Assembly: GCA_023423835.1 (NCBI GenBank)
Contig: JAFAEW010000093.1
Span: 1 to 7,849, forward strand
Direction of reading: 5' to 3'
DNA from: Bacteroidota bacterium
Lineage (GTDB): Bacteria; Bacteroidota; Bacteroidia; Chitinophagales; Chitinophagaceae
DNA: 7,849 nucleotides
Shown: one piece after another, positions 1 through 7,445 of the stretch
How the letters are laid out: every line of letters begins with the position of its first letter
How positions within the stretch are numbered: the stretch's first letter is position 1
Notes under the pieces: model-generated
What the model saw: the letters and a program-made list of their open reading frames with translations, nothing else
Told to the model about the DNA's origin: nothing
Databases searched by the model: none
Translations under genes and position numbers: made by a program

Positions 1-1982
1 ACTATATTGTATTCGAGCCCCTTGCTGGAATGAACGGTCACGATTTTCACCGATTCCTCATCGCTTTCAATGCGTTGTTCGTATTCGTCCATGTCAGCGC
101 CTTCCTCAATCTGACGTTTCAACCAAAGGATGAGTTCTTCGGGATCAAGCTTTTTATAATATTCTGTCTCATGCAATATCTCCATCAACTGATAGAGATT
201 GCTGAGCGTTCTGTCGCCATTTGCAGGTTTGTTTTGTAGCAGATCAAAGGCGATGTTGAAATCTGAAATAAACCGCGACAGCGCTACATACACGCCACTT
301 TCGTTCCAGAAGTTCTTATAAGCTCTAAATCTTTCTATCAGCTTTTCGTCGTCTGTGGTTTTGAAATCTTCTATTTTTAATCGGGTAAACGAAGTAAGTA
401 ATGCTTTATTGATGTTACTCCGGCTGACGTCTCTGATTGCTTCCAACACAAAAACAATTTCCTTTGCCTGAAGAGAATTGAAGATCTTTTTTTCAGATAC
501 CTCGACTGCCGTAATCCCAATTTTGCTCAGCGATTCTTTCACCTTCTTTGCCTGGCTATGACTTCTAACGAGTATTCCGATATCTGATGGACGCACCGGT
601 CGTGTTAATCCCTGTTCCGAAATTGTGTACGGTCCTTCAAACAGGTCATACATTTGTTGCTGAAGTAGCGACATCAGTTCATCGTCATTTTTCTTCCGAA
701 TAATGCTGATGCCACTTTCTTCCTGCCCTGCTTTCAATAAGCTGCCCTTTGTATTGGGAGAAGGTGAGTTGACCGGCACGTATCTGATTCCTTCCATTTC
801 ATCATCCGAATTGAATTCAAACATATCAAAACCGGGAACCGGCAGGAAGAAATCATTCATTGCCCCGATCATTTTTTCAGAAGAGCGATAATTGGTGTTC
901 ATCGCATATACATTATTCACTCCTGACCGGGCTCTGAAATACGTGAATACATCTGCACTTCTGAATGCGTAGATCGATTGCTTTGGATCACCGATGTAAA
1001 ACAGGATGGTATCGTTCTGAAAAGCAGTATTAAATATCTCGTATTGCAGACGGTCAGTATCCTGGAACTCGTCGATAAAAACCGCTTTGTATTTCTTCTG
1101 CAACTGTTGTATCAGGCGTGTATTATCCTCAGCCGAAAGTGCACGGTGCATTTTAGAAATGAGATCGTCAAACGACAAAATGCTCTTTGATAGCTTGAAG
1201 TTTTTAATGGCGGCCGAAACGGTGGAGATGGCATGACAATAAATTTTTATCAAAATACTTTTGAAGTCATCAGCCGACGATTGAATATCCTTTAGGAATG
1301 CTTCATCATTCTCATATTCTTTTTTGCAATTGAAATAGAGGTATTCTTTACCCGCCAGGTGTGAGCGAACTACATTGATAATTGATTCTCTTAAAGGCGG
1401 CTCCTTTTTTTGCTCATTCTTACTGCCGGCAACCTCTTTAAAAATCAACGGTTCCAATATCTTAAGGTCTAAGGTAGTGATGTATCGCCTCCAGAATTTG
1501 TTGACCTCATCTTCGATTATCTCACCGGTATTTGTGATCAGGGTTGAATCGAAGATCTGGTCGGTCTCGAAGGCTAGTTCGGTTAACGTTTTCTGGCAAA
1601 AACCGTGGATCGTCATAATTGCCGTTTCATCGAGGAAATTCGCGGCTGATTTCAATAATTGTTTTGTCTTTTCCTTTCCTTTTGTCTCGACAGCATATTG
1701 CAAAACGCTTTGAATATCGGGATCAATTTTTTGATCCTGATCAATTGCCCGGTAGGCCGACCTGGTGAACCGGCGTATCCTTTCTTCCAACTCTGCAACC
1801 GCTGCGTTGGTAAAAGTAACCATCAGGATTTGTTGAATTTTGATCTCTTTTTCTAACAGCAATCTCAGTACAAGAATGGCAATGGAATACGTTTTACCGG
1901 TGCCTGCGCTTGCTTCAACCAGATTTTTTCCCGACAGCAAAACCGTTTTCGGATCAAAATTATTTTGATTTTTTTTCGCCAT
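1..1982 (-). CDS. recB: RecBCD exonuclease V beta subunit RecB, N-terminal 660 residues (runs off left edge)
   Basis: RecB is the 3'-5' SF1A helicase and, through its C-terminal domain, the nuclease of RecBCD, which resects double-strand breaks and degrades linear foreign DNA. I translated the minus strand from ATG at 1982-1980 to the left edge: 660 codons, no stop. Seen motifs: Walker A ASAGTGKTY (residues 24-32, K30, close to K29 of E. coli RecB), motif Ia VTFTNAAVAELEERI (55-69), TIHGFCQ (124-130), a SFDDLI segment near 270, motif II FIDEFQDTD (302-310), motif III IGDPKQSIYAFR (330-341), motif IV NTNYRSS (362-368), and motif V TVHSSKGLEY (649-658) at the edge. Motif VI and the nuclease domain lie outside; E. 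coli RecB is about 1180 residues. The Walker A position supports this start. The gene begins inside the recC 3' end with no Shine-Dalgarno, only an A-rich leader, so translational coupling to recC is likely. The helicase looks intact. Confidence 0.95.
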   Translation of the reverse strand, partial: MAKKNQNNFDPKTVLLSGKNLVEASAGTGKTYSIAILVLRLLLEKEIKIQQILMVTFTNAAVAELEERIRRFTRSAYRAIDQDQKIDPDIQSVLQYAVETKGKEKTKQLLKSAANFLDETAIMTIHGFCQKTLTELAFETDQIFDSTLITNTGEIIEDEVNKFWRRYITTLDLKILEPLIFKEVAGSKNEQKKEPPLRESIINVVRSHLAGKEYLYFNCKKEYENDEAFLKDIQSSADDFKSILIKIYCHAISTVSAAIKNFKLSKSILSFDDLISKMHRALSAEDNTRLIQQLQKKYKAVFIDEFQDTDRLQYEIFNTAFQNDTILFYIGDPKQSIYAFRSADVFTYFRARSGVNNVYAMNTNYRSSEKMIGAMNDFFLPVPGFDMFEFNSDDEMEGIRYVPVNSPSPNTKGSLLKAGQEESGISIIRKKNDDELMSLLQQQMYDLFEGPYTISEQGLTRPVRPSDIGILVRSHSQAKKVKESLSKIGITAVEVSEKKIFNSLQAKEIVFVLEAIRDVSRSNINKALLTSFTRLKIEDFKTTDDEKLIERFRAYKNFWNESGVYVALSRFISDFNIAFDLLQNKPANGDRTLSNLYQLMEILHETEYYKKLDPEELILWLKRQIEEGADMDEYEQRIESDEESVKIVTVHSSKGLEYNI
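1960..1982 (-). other. recC/recB coding overlap flanked by A8 tracts
   Basis: The last 23 bases of recC, including its TAA at 1962-1960, overlap the first codons of recB in a different frame. The recB codons start one base downstream of the recC codons. The strand read as mRNA carries eight A residues at 1989-1982, the last being the A of the recB ATG, and a second run of eight at 1976-1969. No Shine-Dalgarno precedes the recB start. The overlap implies that ribosomes finishing recC re-initiate on recB, keeping subunit output linked. Long A runs are known sites of RNA polymerase slippage, so mixed transcripts are possible; that part is inference. Confidence 0.7.
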
Positions 1983-4900
1983 TTTTTTTGAAATTGTAGT
2001 TTGGAAAGAGGCTTACCAACGGATGCAATAGCAATTCTGCTCCCCGTTGAAAAGCCTGATAAGCTGAATCACGGTTGTATAATCCCACGCGGTATCCACA
2101 GTTTGCGTAAGCATCATGACAGGGAAACATTTCATTTTCGAATAGTTTAACTGCTGCTGCCTGGAAACTTTCGGCAGTAAAGCCGGATACTTTAGCAGGC
2201 TCGGTTTCAAACTCGAAGAAAAAGCAATTTACCTCTTTATGTGCATCTTTATAAAACGCAATCAATTCTGCCAACCTGCTTATTGATTCCTCCCTGTTAA
2301 GTTTTTCGGCTTCATGTACGCCCTTTTCTTTGGAGATAAAGGTGAGTTTCAGATTTTTTCCCGACGCTGTAGCGATCAGATAATATAAATATCCCCGGAA
2401 GAGATGTTTATTTTCCCTGGCGGAAAATGAAGTAATGATCAGCCGATCACCAAAGATTCCGTCGATTTTGCCTTTCAAAACCGAGTTGCTGATCGTCAGA
2501 TCGATGTCAATACTTTCTGGCTGGTTTCCGTTTCTTAAATGTTCATAATTTTCCTTCGCGCCCTCAATCTGTGCAGTTGTGTCATTGACTATTGCACGGG
2601 CCATATTCTTCAATGGTAAATTTCCTCTTTTCAATTCATCTGATGCTATGGTTTCGAGTGTAAATGCTTCCGCTTCGAGCAGCTTATTTTTCAATTGTGA
2701 TATTTCAAGCGGGTTCAGCGAAAACTTCTCCGTTGTTTCTGCCAGTACTTCTTCTTCGTTGTAATAAATTCCCAACGCCCGGTTGAAATATCCTTTCAGG
2801 GGATTTGAAAGAAATCTTTGAAACTCGTGAATGTCAATTTCATCGAAACTGAATTCAGGTATTCTTTCCCCTTCCAGAAAGAAGTTTATCGGTTCTCTAT
2901 CCGTAAGGAGATAATTATACAGCTTCTCATTTTCGCGATTATATTTCCGGCTGTAATTATGCAATGGTTGCAACTGTATAAGCTGTTTCTTTGCGTCGGT
3001 TTCAGAAACCATTGCAGATTGAATGTAATCGAGTAATTCATCCACTACTATCGAAGGTGGAATCGCGGAATTGTCTTTCACACTTTGCCCTGTATAGCTG
3101 ATATAAAAATTTTCTTTCGCACTCAGCAAAGTCTCGAGAAAAAGGTGATTGTCGTTTTCTTTAATGCTTCTGTCGCCCTGCTTTCTTTCAATTTCCATTA
3201 AGTTGAACCCGACATTCCTATCCTTCCTTGGAAATTTTGCGGCATCCATTCCCAGTAAAGCCACCACCTTAAAAGGAATACTTCGCATTGGAATAAAAGA
3301 GCAAAAAGTTATACCCCCCTGCGCAAACGTCCGGTTTTGGGTTGCCTGGCTGATTTGCCCAAGGAAATCTTTGATGAAAATATCGTAACTGACCGGCTCG
3401 TTGAAAACCTCGTCAACAAGGTTATAACTTTCCAGCTTTTTAATGAGGACAAGGTAGTCTTCATCATTGTTTTCCTCCTTTTCACAAACAAAATTATGCA
3501 GCACCTCCTCCACATAGGCTGCCCAGTTTGAAAGTGATCTGTTTCGTTTTCTTTTTTCGATCGAATCGATAAGCGATTCAACCAGATATACGAATCCGGT
3601 CACTTCAAATCTGTCAAATCCTTCCACTTCATTTATCGGATAAAAGGTTTCGCCTTCATATTCAAACGCACCCGTATCTGCCATGCAAATGCCAAACATG
3701 ATCCTTTTAATACCGTATTTCCAACTTACATATTTTGTATCATCTATTGCATTTCCATCGATGCCGAATCTGATATTGGCGGCTCTGATTATTCTTCTGA
3801 TCAAATCGGGGTTTGTAAGTTTAAACATCTTTCGGATGGATGAATAATCGAGCAGTTCTGCCAGGGATTCTGCATCAAAATTTTGCTCTGTGATGTTTAA
3901 TAAAGCCTGCAGTGCATTTGCGATATTATCTTTCAGAGAGTAACGTTCATCGGCAATTGTATACCTGAATTTGTATGGTGCATTATCAAAAACAGATTGG
4001 ATGTAAGCGGCATACAAGTCAATATTACTTACCATCACCACCACATCCCGTACGGACAAGCTTTGAGTTTTCTCAATGAAAAGGCGAACAAGATAATTAT
4101 ATAACGCCTGCACTTCTCTAATGGGATTATAACAGGCATTTATAACAATCGATCCGTCCTGTAAATCATCTTCTCTGATCTCTTTGTTTAAATTCGAATA
4201 GCTGTTGATCGAATGCTGGATCTTATGAAGCAGGCTGTCGCAGGATGACGCTTCAGACGGAATCTCCACGTAATTATTGATGATTGCGTCGTCTTTGAAT
4301 AATAAGGAAAAGCTGTCCTGTATTAGTTTTCCCCACGCAAGCAGCAGTGTATTCCCGGTTACTTCTTCGCTTGAATCCCTCTTGCCGACTGCCTGATAAA
4401 ATGCCAGTTTTTTCGCATTTATATCCTCAAACCAATAATCTCCGAGAGCGGGATTGAGAATCAGAAACTGCAGGTGGATTGATTTAGCGACCTGTTGAAA
4501 AATGTGCAGGTGATAATCCGTTATCAGGCTCAGACCGAAAAAGTAAATGATGGGAAATTGCAATCCAAAACCTTGTAGTTTATCCGGATCTTTTATTTGA
4601 TTTTCGATGTAAGAAGCTATCTCAGTCTTGTCGGGAAACTTATCCTGCAATATCCGCTTTGATGCCCGCCACAAATATTGTTGCCATTTTTCATCGGCGT
4701 TGTCCGGAAAATAATATTCATCCTTATTCCATTTCAGAATCATTTCCCTTCGGTAGATCTGGTATTGGTCAAAAAGGTCTGCGATCTTTTTTGAAAGAGC
4801 GAGCCGTTTTGCTTCATGTCCAATTGTATCAGCAGCATAATAAGCTGCGATGAAAGGAAACTTTGCAACGAAGTCTTCATCTGCAAGAATCCTGAAGATA

Positions 4901-5175
4901 ATCCATTGATGTTCGTCAGATGAAAGTACCGGTTTATAGGATCCGCCCAGGCGGAAATAGATTTTACCGATCAATTCGTTTGGTTTCAGAAAAATAATAT
5001 TTGCAGCTATTCCGTTTGTTTGCGCCAGCTTCACTTTCAACCAACTGTTCATCCCTTCTGTTTGCGTAACAACATACACGGGTTGAAAGACCGACTTGTG
5101 CCGCTGACTGATGTTCGTTGCCAGTTGATCAGCAAGTTTCTCCAATGAATCTCCGGCTAATATTTGAATGGGCAT
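1960..5175 (-). CDS. recC: RecBCD exonuclease V gamma subunit RecC
   Basis: RecC is the scaffold of RecBCD: it splits the duplex, channels the strands to RecB and RecD, and in E. coli reads Chi. The product is 1071 residues (E. coli 1122), so it is complete. Family signatures recalled from E. coli RecC: the N-terminal block QTEGMNSWL (38-46) then GIAANI (55-60), ADLFDQY and YR (132-142), the central SIPFKVVALLGMD block (632-644), QGDRS (666-670), the ISYTGQSVKDNS segment (692-703), and a C-terminal tail ending around HPLVSLFPNY. There is no Walker A in the N-terminal helicase-like fold. The C-terminal nuclease-like fold keeps GKIDGI (902-907) but has TSFSARENK where an active family member has a D-x-K motif. 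Both losses are normal for RecC. E. coli Chi-contact positions are only partly conserved (see findings). It starts 3 bases after the recD stop and overlaps recB by 23. An AddB-like protein is a poor alternative given the RecC-specific blocks. Confidence 0.95.
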   Translation of the reverse strand: MPIQILAGDSLEKLADQLATNISQRHKSVFQPVYVVTQTEGMNSWLKVKLAQTNGIAANIIFLKPNELIGKIYFRLGGSYKPVLSSDEHQWIIFRILADEDFVAKFPFIAAYYAADTIGHEAKRLALSKKIADLFDQYQIYRREMILKWNKDEYYFPDNADEKWQQYLWRASKRILQDKFPDKTEIASYIENQIKDPDKLQGFGLQFPIIYFFGLSLITDYHLHIFQQVAKSIHLQFLILNPALGDYWFEDINAKKLAFYQAVGKRDSSEEVTGNTLLLAWGKLIQDSFSLLFKDDAIINNYVEIPSEASSCDSLLHKIQHSINSYSNLNKEIREDDLQDGSIVINACYNPIREVQALYNYLVRLFIEKTQSLSVRDVVVMVSNIDLYAAYIQSVFDNAPYKFRYTIADERYSLKDNIANALQALLNITEQNFDAESLAELLDYSSIRKMFKLTNPDLIRRIIRAANIRFGIDGNAIDDTKYVSWKYGIKRIMFGICMADTGAFEYEGETFYPINEVEGFDRFEVTGFVYLVESLIDSIEKRKRNRSLSNWAAYVEEVLHNFVCEKEENNDEDYLVLIKKLESYNLVDEVFNEPVSYDIFIKDFLGQISQATQNRTFAQGGITFCSFIPMRSIPFKVVALLGMDAAKFPRKDRNVGFNLMEIERKQGDRSIKENDNHLFLETLLSAKENFYISYTGQSVKDNSAIPPSIVVDELLDYIQSAMVSETDAKKQLIQLQPLHNYSRKYNRENEKLYNYLLTDREPINFFLEGERIPEFSFDEIDIHEFQRFLSNPLKGYFNRALGIYYNEEEVLAETTEKFSLNPLEISQLKNKLLEAEAFTLETIASDELKRGNLPLKNMARAIVNDTTAQIEGAKENYEHLRNGNQPESIDIDLTISNSVLKGKIDGIFGDRLIITSFSARENKHLFRGYLYYLIATASGKNLKLTFISKEKGVHEAEKLNREESISRLAELIAFYKDAHKEVNCFFFEFETEPAKVSGFTAESFQAAAVKLFENEMFPCHDAYANCGYRVGLYNRDSAYQAFQRGAELLLHPLVSLFPNYNFKKNGEKKSK

Positions 5176-5178
5176 GTT

Positions 5179-6948
5179 TTAAATTTTGTGTTCGGAAAAC
5201 CGTTCTGCCAACCCTGATCCTCTTACAACCTTTGCTTTTGCAGCAGCGAGAACCACGTTTTGAGGAGCCTGAATGATCACTTTCTCCTTTGCTCTCGATA
5301 CGGCGGTGTAAATCAGCTCACGGGTAAGTATCGGAAGGTCTTCAGTTTCGGGCAGCATTACCAGGACATTCTTAAATTCTGAACCCTGGCTTTTATGAAC
5401 CGTCATGGCAAAAACGGTTTCGGCCTGACTGATATTGGAAGGGTAAACCGATTTTAATTCCTGCTCGCCGTTTTCAAACCAAACTTTCAGGTTCCCGTCT
5501 TCGTCGTAGCGCACAAGACCAATGTCGCCGTTGAAAAGGTTTAATTCGTAATCATTTTTCGTAATCATTACCGGCCGGTTTTCATAGAATTCCCGGTCGG
5601 GCGATATTAGTTTGTGATCTTTAAGATAATTGACGATCTGCCTGTTCATTTCGTTAACGCCCTTTATGCCATCGCGTGTCGCACATAAAACCTTCAGGTC
5701 GTTGAGTTTTTTCAACGCTGTTTTAATATCCGGTTCCTTAATATAGGATTCGAAACCGCTCACAAAGCCATAAAAAACATCCGGCGAATAATCGGTATCA
5801 ATTTGAATTCTCGCATCCGTATTGCCAAAAAAAGCTCCGATTGCGGTTTGATTATTTTCAACTACCGCCTTGCTAAACTTGCCAATACCTTCTTCATCGG
5901 AAAACCGGAAGCTTTTTCTCAATTCGATGACATGACCGAAGAGCGGGTGATTTGAATTTTTGGAAAGTCTTTCCTGAAGCAACTCAAATTCTTTTTGGGG
6001 TAACAGCGTTTCAAAGATTTCTTTGTCTCCTGCATCGAAATAATTTAGTTCGGCCTGTGCCATACAAAGATCGCCAAACAAGCTTCCTGCTTCCACACTT
6101 GCCAATTGATTTTTATCTCCGAGAAGAATCAGTTTTGTTGCCGGACCAACAGCATCTAACAATTTGGCGAATAAGGCGACATCAATCATCGAGGCCTCAT
6201 CGATAATGATAACGTCGTAATTTAAAGGGTTATCTTTATTTCGTTTGAAATGGATAGAATTTTTTTTGTATCCCAGTAATCGGTGAATCGTAAAGGGTTG
6301 AAGTTTTGAAAAACTTTCTTTGAGATTTTCGAATTGTTCTGCTGCCGCATTCAGAGATTCCGCCATTCGTGCCGCCGCTTTTCCGGTTGGCGCTGCAAGA
6401 GCCACTTTCAGCGTTTTATCCTGTTGAAATAGGATGTTCAGAATTTTTGCCACTGTTGTCGTCTTGCCGGTACCCGGGCCGCCCGTGATGATTGTGAAAT
6501 TGTGCAAAACCGATTGAATGGCCGCAATGCGTTGCCAGTTGATTTGGTTAGATTCCGTAGAAGCGGGAAACAAATCGTGGAACATCGGGGCCAATTGTTT
6601 TGCTTCTTCTAACTTTTCGTTTTTTGCGATGGCAGAGCGTGCAATTAAATTGATAATGGCATGTAAGATCATGGTTTCATAGTAATAGTACCGATGAAAA
6701 TAGAGCTTGTTATTTCGTAAAATCAAAGGTTTAACTTCATTTCCATCGGATATTAAATACTCCTGTGTTAGTACCCGGTTTGGATGCAGCTTATAACCGT
6801 CCGGTAATTCGTCCTGCCTGATCTTTGTAATATCCAGACAAATATTTCCTTCACTCAATTTTTTTGAAAGGAGATAGAAATACGGTTTTAGATCTTCATT
6901 TTTGAAGTAGTCAGAAAATTGCTGATGAACATCCTTAATCAATGGCAT
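5179..6948 (-). CDS. recD: RecBCD exonuclease V alpha subunit RecD
   Basis: RecD is the 5'-3' SF1B helicase of RecBCD, the fast motor on the 5'-ended strand, and in E. coli it restrains RecA loading until Chi. The product is 589 residues (E. coli 608). Motifs in order: Walker A GGPGTGKTT (156-164, K162), Ia APTGKAAARM (186-195), II IIIDEAS (247-253), III LLGDKNQLASVEAG (275-288), IV LRKSFRF (343-349), V MTVHKSQGSEF (515-525), VI YTAVSRAKEKV (547-557). All look catalytically intact. The N-terminal region of about 130 residues before the helicase core fits classical RecD, which pairs with RecB and RecC, rather than RecD2. The ATG at 6948 is the only ATG I found after the nearest upstream in-frame stop (a TAA about 75 bases further out). 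This is the first gene of the recD-recC-recB operon; its TAA is separated from the recC ATG by the three bases AAC, implying co-translation. Confidence 0.96.
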   Translation of the reverse strand: MPLIKDVHQQFSDYFKNEDLKPYFYLLSKKLSEGNICLDITKIRQDELPDGYKLHPNRVLTQEYLISDGNEVKPLILRNNKLYFHRYYYYETMILHAIINLIARSAIAKNEKLEEAKQLAPMFHDLFPASTESNQINWQRIAAIQSVLHNFTIITGGPGTGKTTTVAKILNILFQQDKTLKVALAAPTGKAAARMAESLNAAAEQFENLKESFSKLQPFTIHRLLGYKKNSIHFKRNKDNPLNYDVIIIDEASMIDVALFAKLLDAVGPATKLILLGDKNQLASVEAGSLFGDLCMAQAELNYFDAGDKEIFETLLPQKEFELLQERLSKNSNHPLFGHVIELRKSFRFSDEEGIGKFSKAVVENNQTAIGAFFGNTDARIQIDTDYSPDVFYGFVSGFESYIKEPDIKTALKKLNDLKVLCATRDGIKGVNEMNRQIVNYLKDHKLISPDREFYENRPVMITKNDYELNLFNGDIGLVRYDEDGNLKVWFENGEQELKSVYPSNISQAETVFAMTVHKSQGSEFKNVLVMLPETEDLPILTRELIYTAVSRAKEKVIIQAPQNVVLAAAKAKVVRGSGLAERFSEHKI

Positions 6949-7101
6949 TCGCGACCTGTTTGAAGTTTAGGTAAAGGACGAAAATACAGTGAAATTCCAG
7001 AAATTATTCTTAATCAAAAGAGTATTTTTCGCTGATCAGGAGAAATGACAACAGGGCGTCTTTGAGCAATCACTCAGGATACTTTCTGAAAAGGTTTTGC
7101 C
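6949..7101. other. Leader region upstream of recD, no gene seen
   Basis: This non-coding stretch should hold the recDCB promoter. On the minus strand, TATTTTCG at 6986-6979 resembles the Bacteroidota -7 element TAnnTTTG with one mismatch and would place the transcription start roughly 25 bases before the recD ATG. The nearest upstream TTTG (7018-7015) is 28 bases away, longer than the usual spacing of about 20, so I do not call a promoter. On the plus strand a frame from 7014 to about 7118 is open for some 34 codons but matches nothing I recognise. An 8-base palindrome CTGATCAG sits at 7032-7039. No strong terminator is visible. Confidence 0.4.
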
Positions 7102-7431
7102 TTGAAGCAAGGGTTTGATTTAAATTTCTTACCCGATTCTATTAAAGCAGATGTTATGAACACTTTAGAAATATATTTCGAAAAAGGCATCGAAAAGGGT
7201 ATGGAAAAGGGTATTGAAAAAGGAAAAGAATTAATAGTTCAAAATCTGATAGCTTCCGGCAAATTTACTACCTCCGAAATTTCAGGTGTAGCGGGGGTTA
7301 GTCAAAGCTTCGTTCTGAAGGTTGAGGAGAATATGAAAAATAAAAACTGCCCGACAATTATCAAAAAGTTCCTGACTGAAGACGGCCGCTTTAAACCACT
7401 ATCCTCAAAAAGGTTCCAACGCTGCCATTAA
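7102..7431 (+). CDS. Orphan C-terminal tail of a Rpn-family nuclease/putative transposase
   Basis: The open frame encodes 109 residues from TTG at 7102, or 91 from the ATG at 7156. It resembles only the end of Rpn (recombination-promoting nuclease, PD-(D/E)XK) proteins: a GFDLNFLPDSIKADVM segment (residues 4-19), a charged helix of four EKG(I/M/K) repeats (27-42), then a helix-turn-helix-like part with SEISGVAGVSQSFV (58-71). The nuclease domain is absent. An in-frame TGA lies at 7087-7089, five codons before the TTG, and nothing recognisable lies upstream. Homology starting before the ATG points to a truncated relic. However, Rpn genes are also known to express their C-terminal domain separately as a small antitoxin (RpnS), so a working solo protein is possible. 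The final 27 residues (83-109) look unlike the family and may be read-through sequence. It is opposite in strand to priA and recD and ends 14 bases before the priA stop. I am fairly sure of the family, not of function or start. Confidence 0.55.
   Translation: MKQGFDLNFLPDSIKADVMNTLEIYFEKGIEKGMEKGIEKGKELIVQNLIASGKFTTSEISGVAGVSQSFVLKVEENMKNKNCPTIIKKFLTEDGRFKPLSSKRFQRCH
7180..7227 (+). repeat. Four tandem 12-bp units encoding EKGI-EKGM-EKGI-EKGK
   Basis: Four imperfect 12-base units (GAAAAAGGCATC, GAAAAGGGTATG, GAAAAGGGTATT, GAAAAAGGAAAA) lie head to tail and in frame inside the Rpn tail. Each encodes a glutamate-lysine-glycine triplet plus one variable residue. Such 4-residue repeats in the C-terminal helix are a known feature of Rpn proteins, and their copy number varies between strains. 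The third codon positions differ among units, so this is not a very recent clonal expansion. Confidence 0.85.
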
Positions 7432-7445
7432 CAACTAATTCAGTT

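Noticed and set aside
1720..1737. Perfect 7-bp inverted repeat GGATCAA-tttt-TTGATCC, able to form a hairpin
   Set aside because: It lies inside recB codons 82-87, in the middle of an intact helicase gene, with no U-run placed as in a terminator. Its sequence follows from the encoded residues (DQKIDP), so chance is the simplest explanation.
1375..1856. Plus-strand open frames of 65-112 codons across 1375-1856 and similar ones over recC and recD
   Set aside because: They are antisense to well-supported recB, recC and recD coding sequence and show no domain-like composition.
1960..5175. Loss of Walker A and of PD-(D/E)XK catalytic residues in RecC as a sign of pseudogenisation
   Set aside because: RecC proteins are normally inactive helicase-nuclease homologues, and the frame is full length and uninterrupted.
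6979..7018. Candidate Bacteroidota promoter for recD (TTTG at 7018-7015, TATTTTCG at 6986-6979, minus strand)
   Set aside because: The -7 box has one mismatch and the spacer is 28 bases instead of about 20, so the pair does not fit the consensus.
7060..7080. Short inverted repeat TGAG-caatca-CTCA
   Set aside because: The stem is only four base pairs and has no T-tract, so it is too weak to call a terminator or operator.
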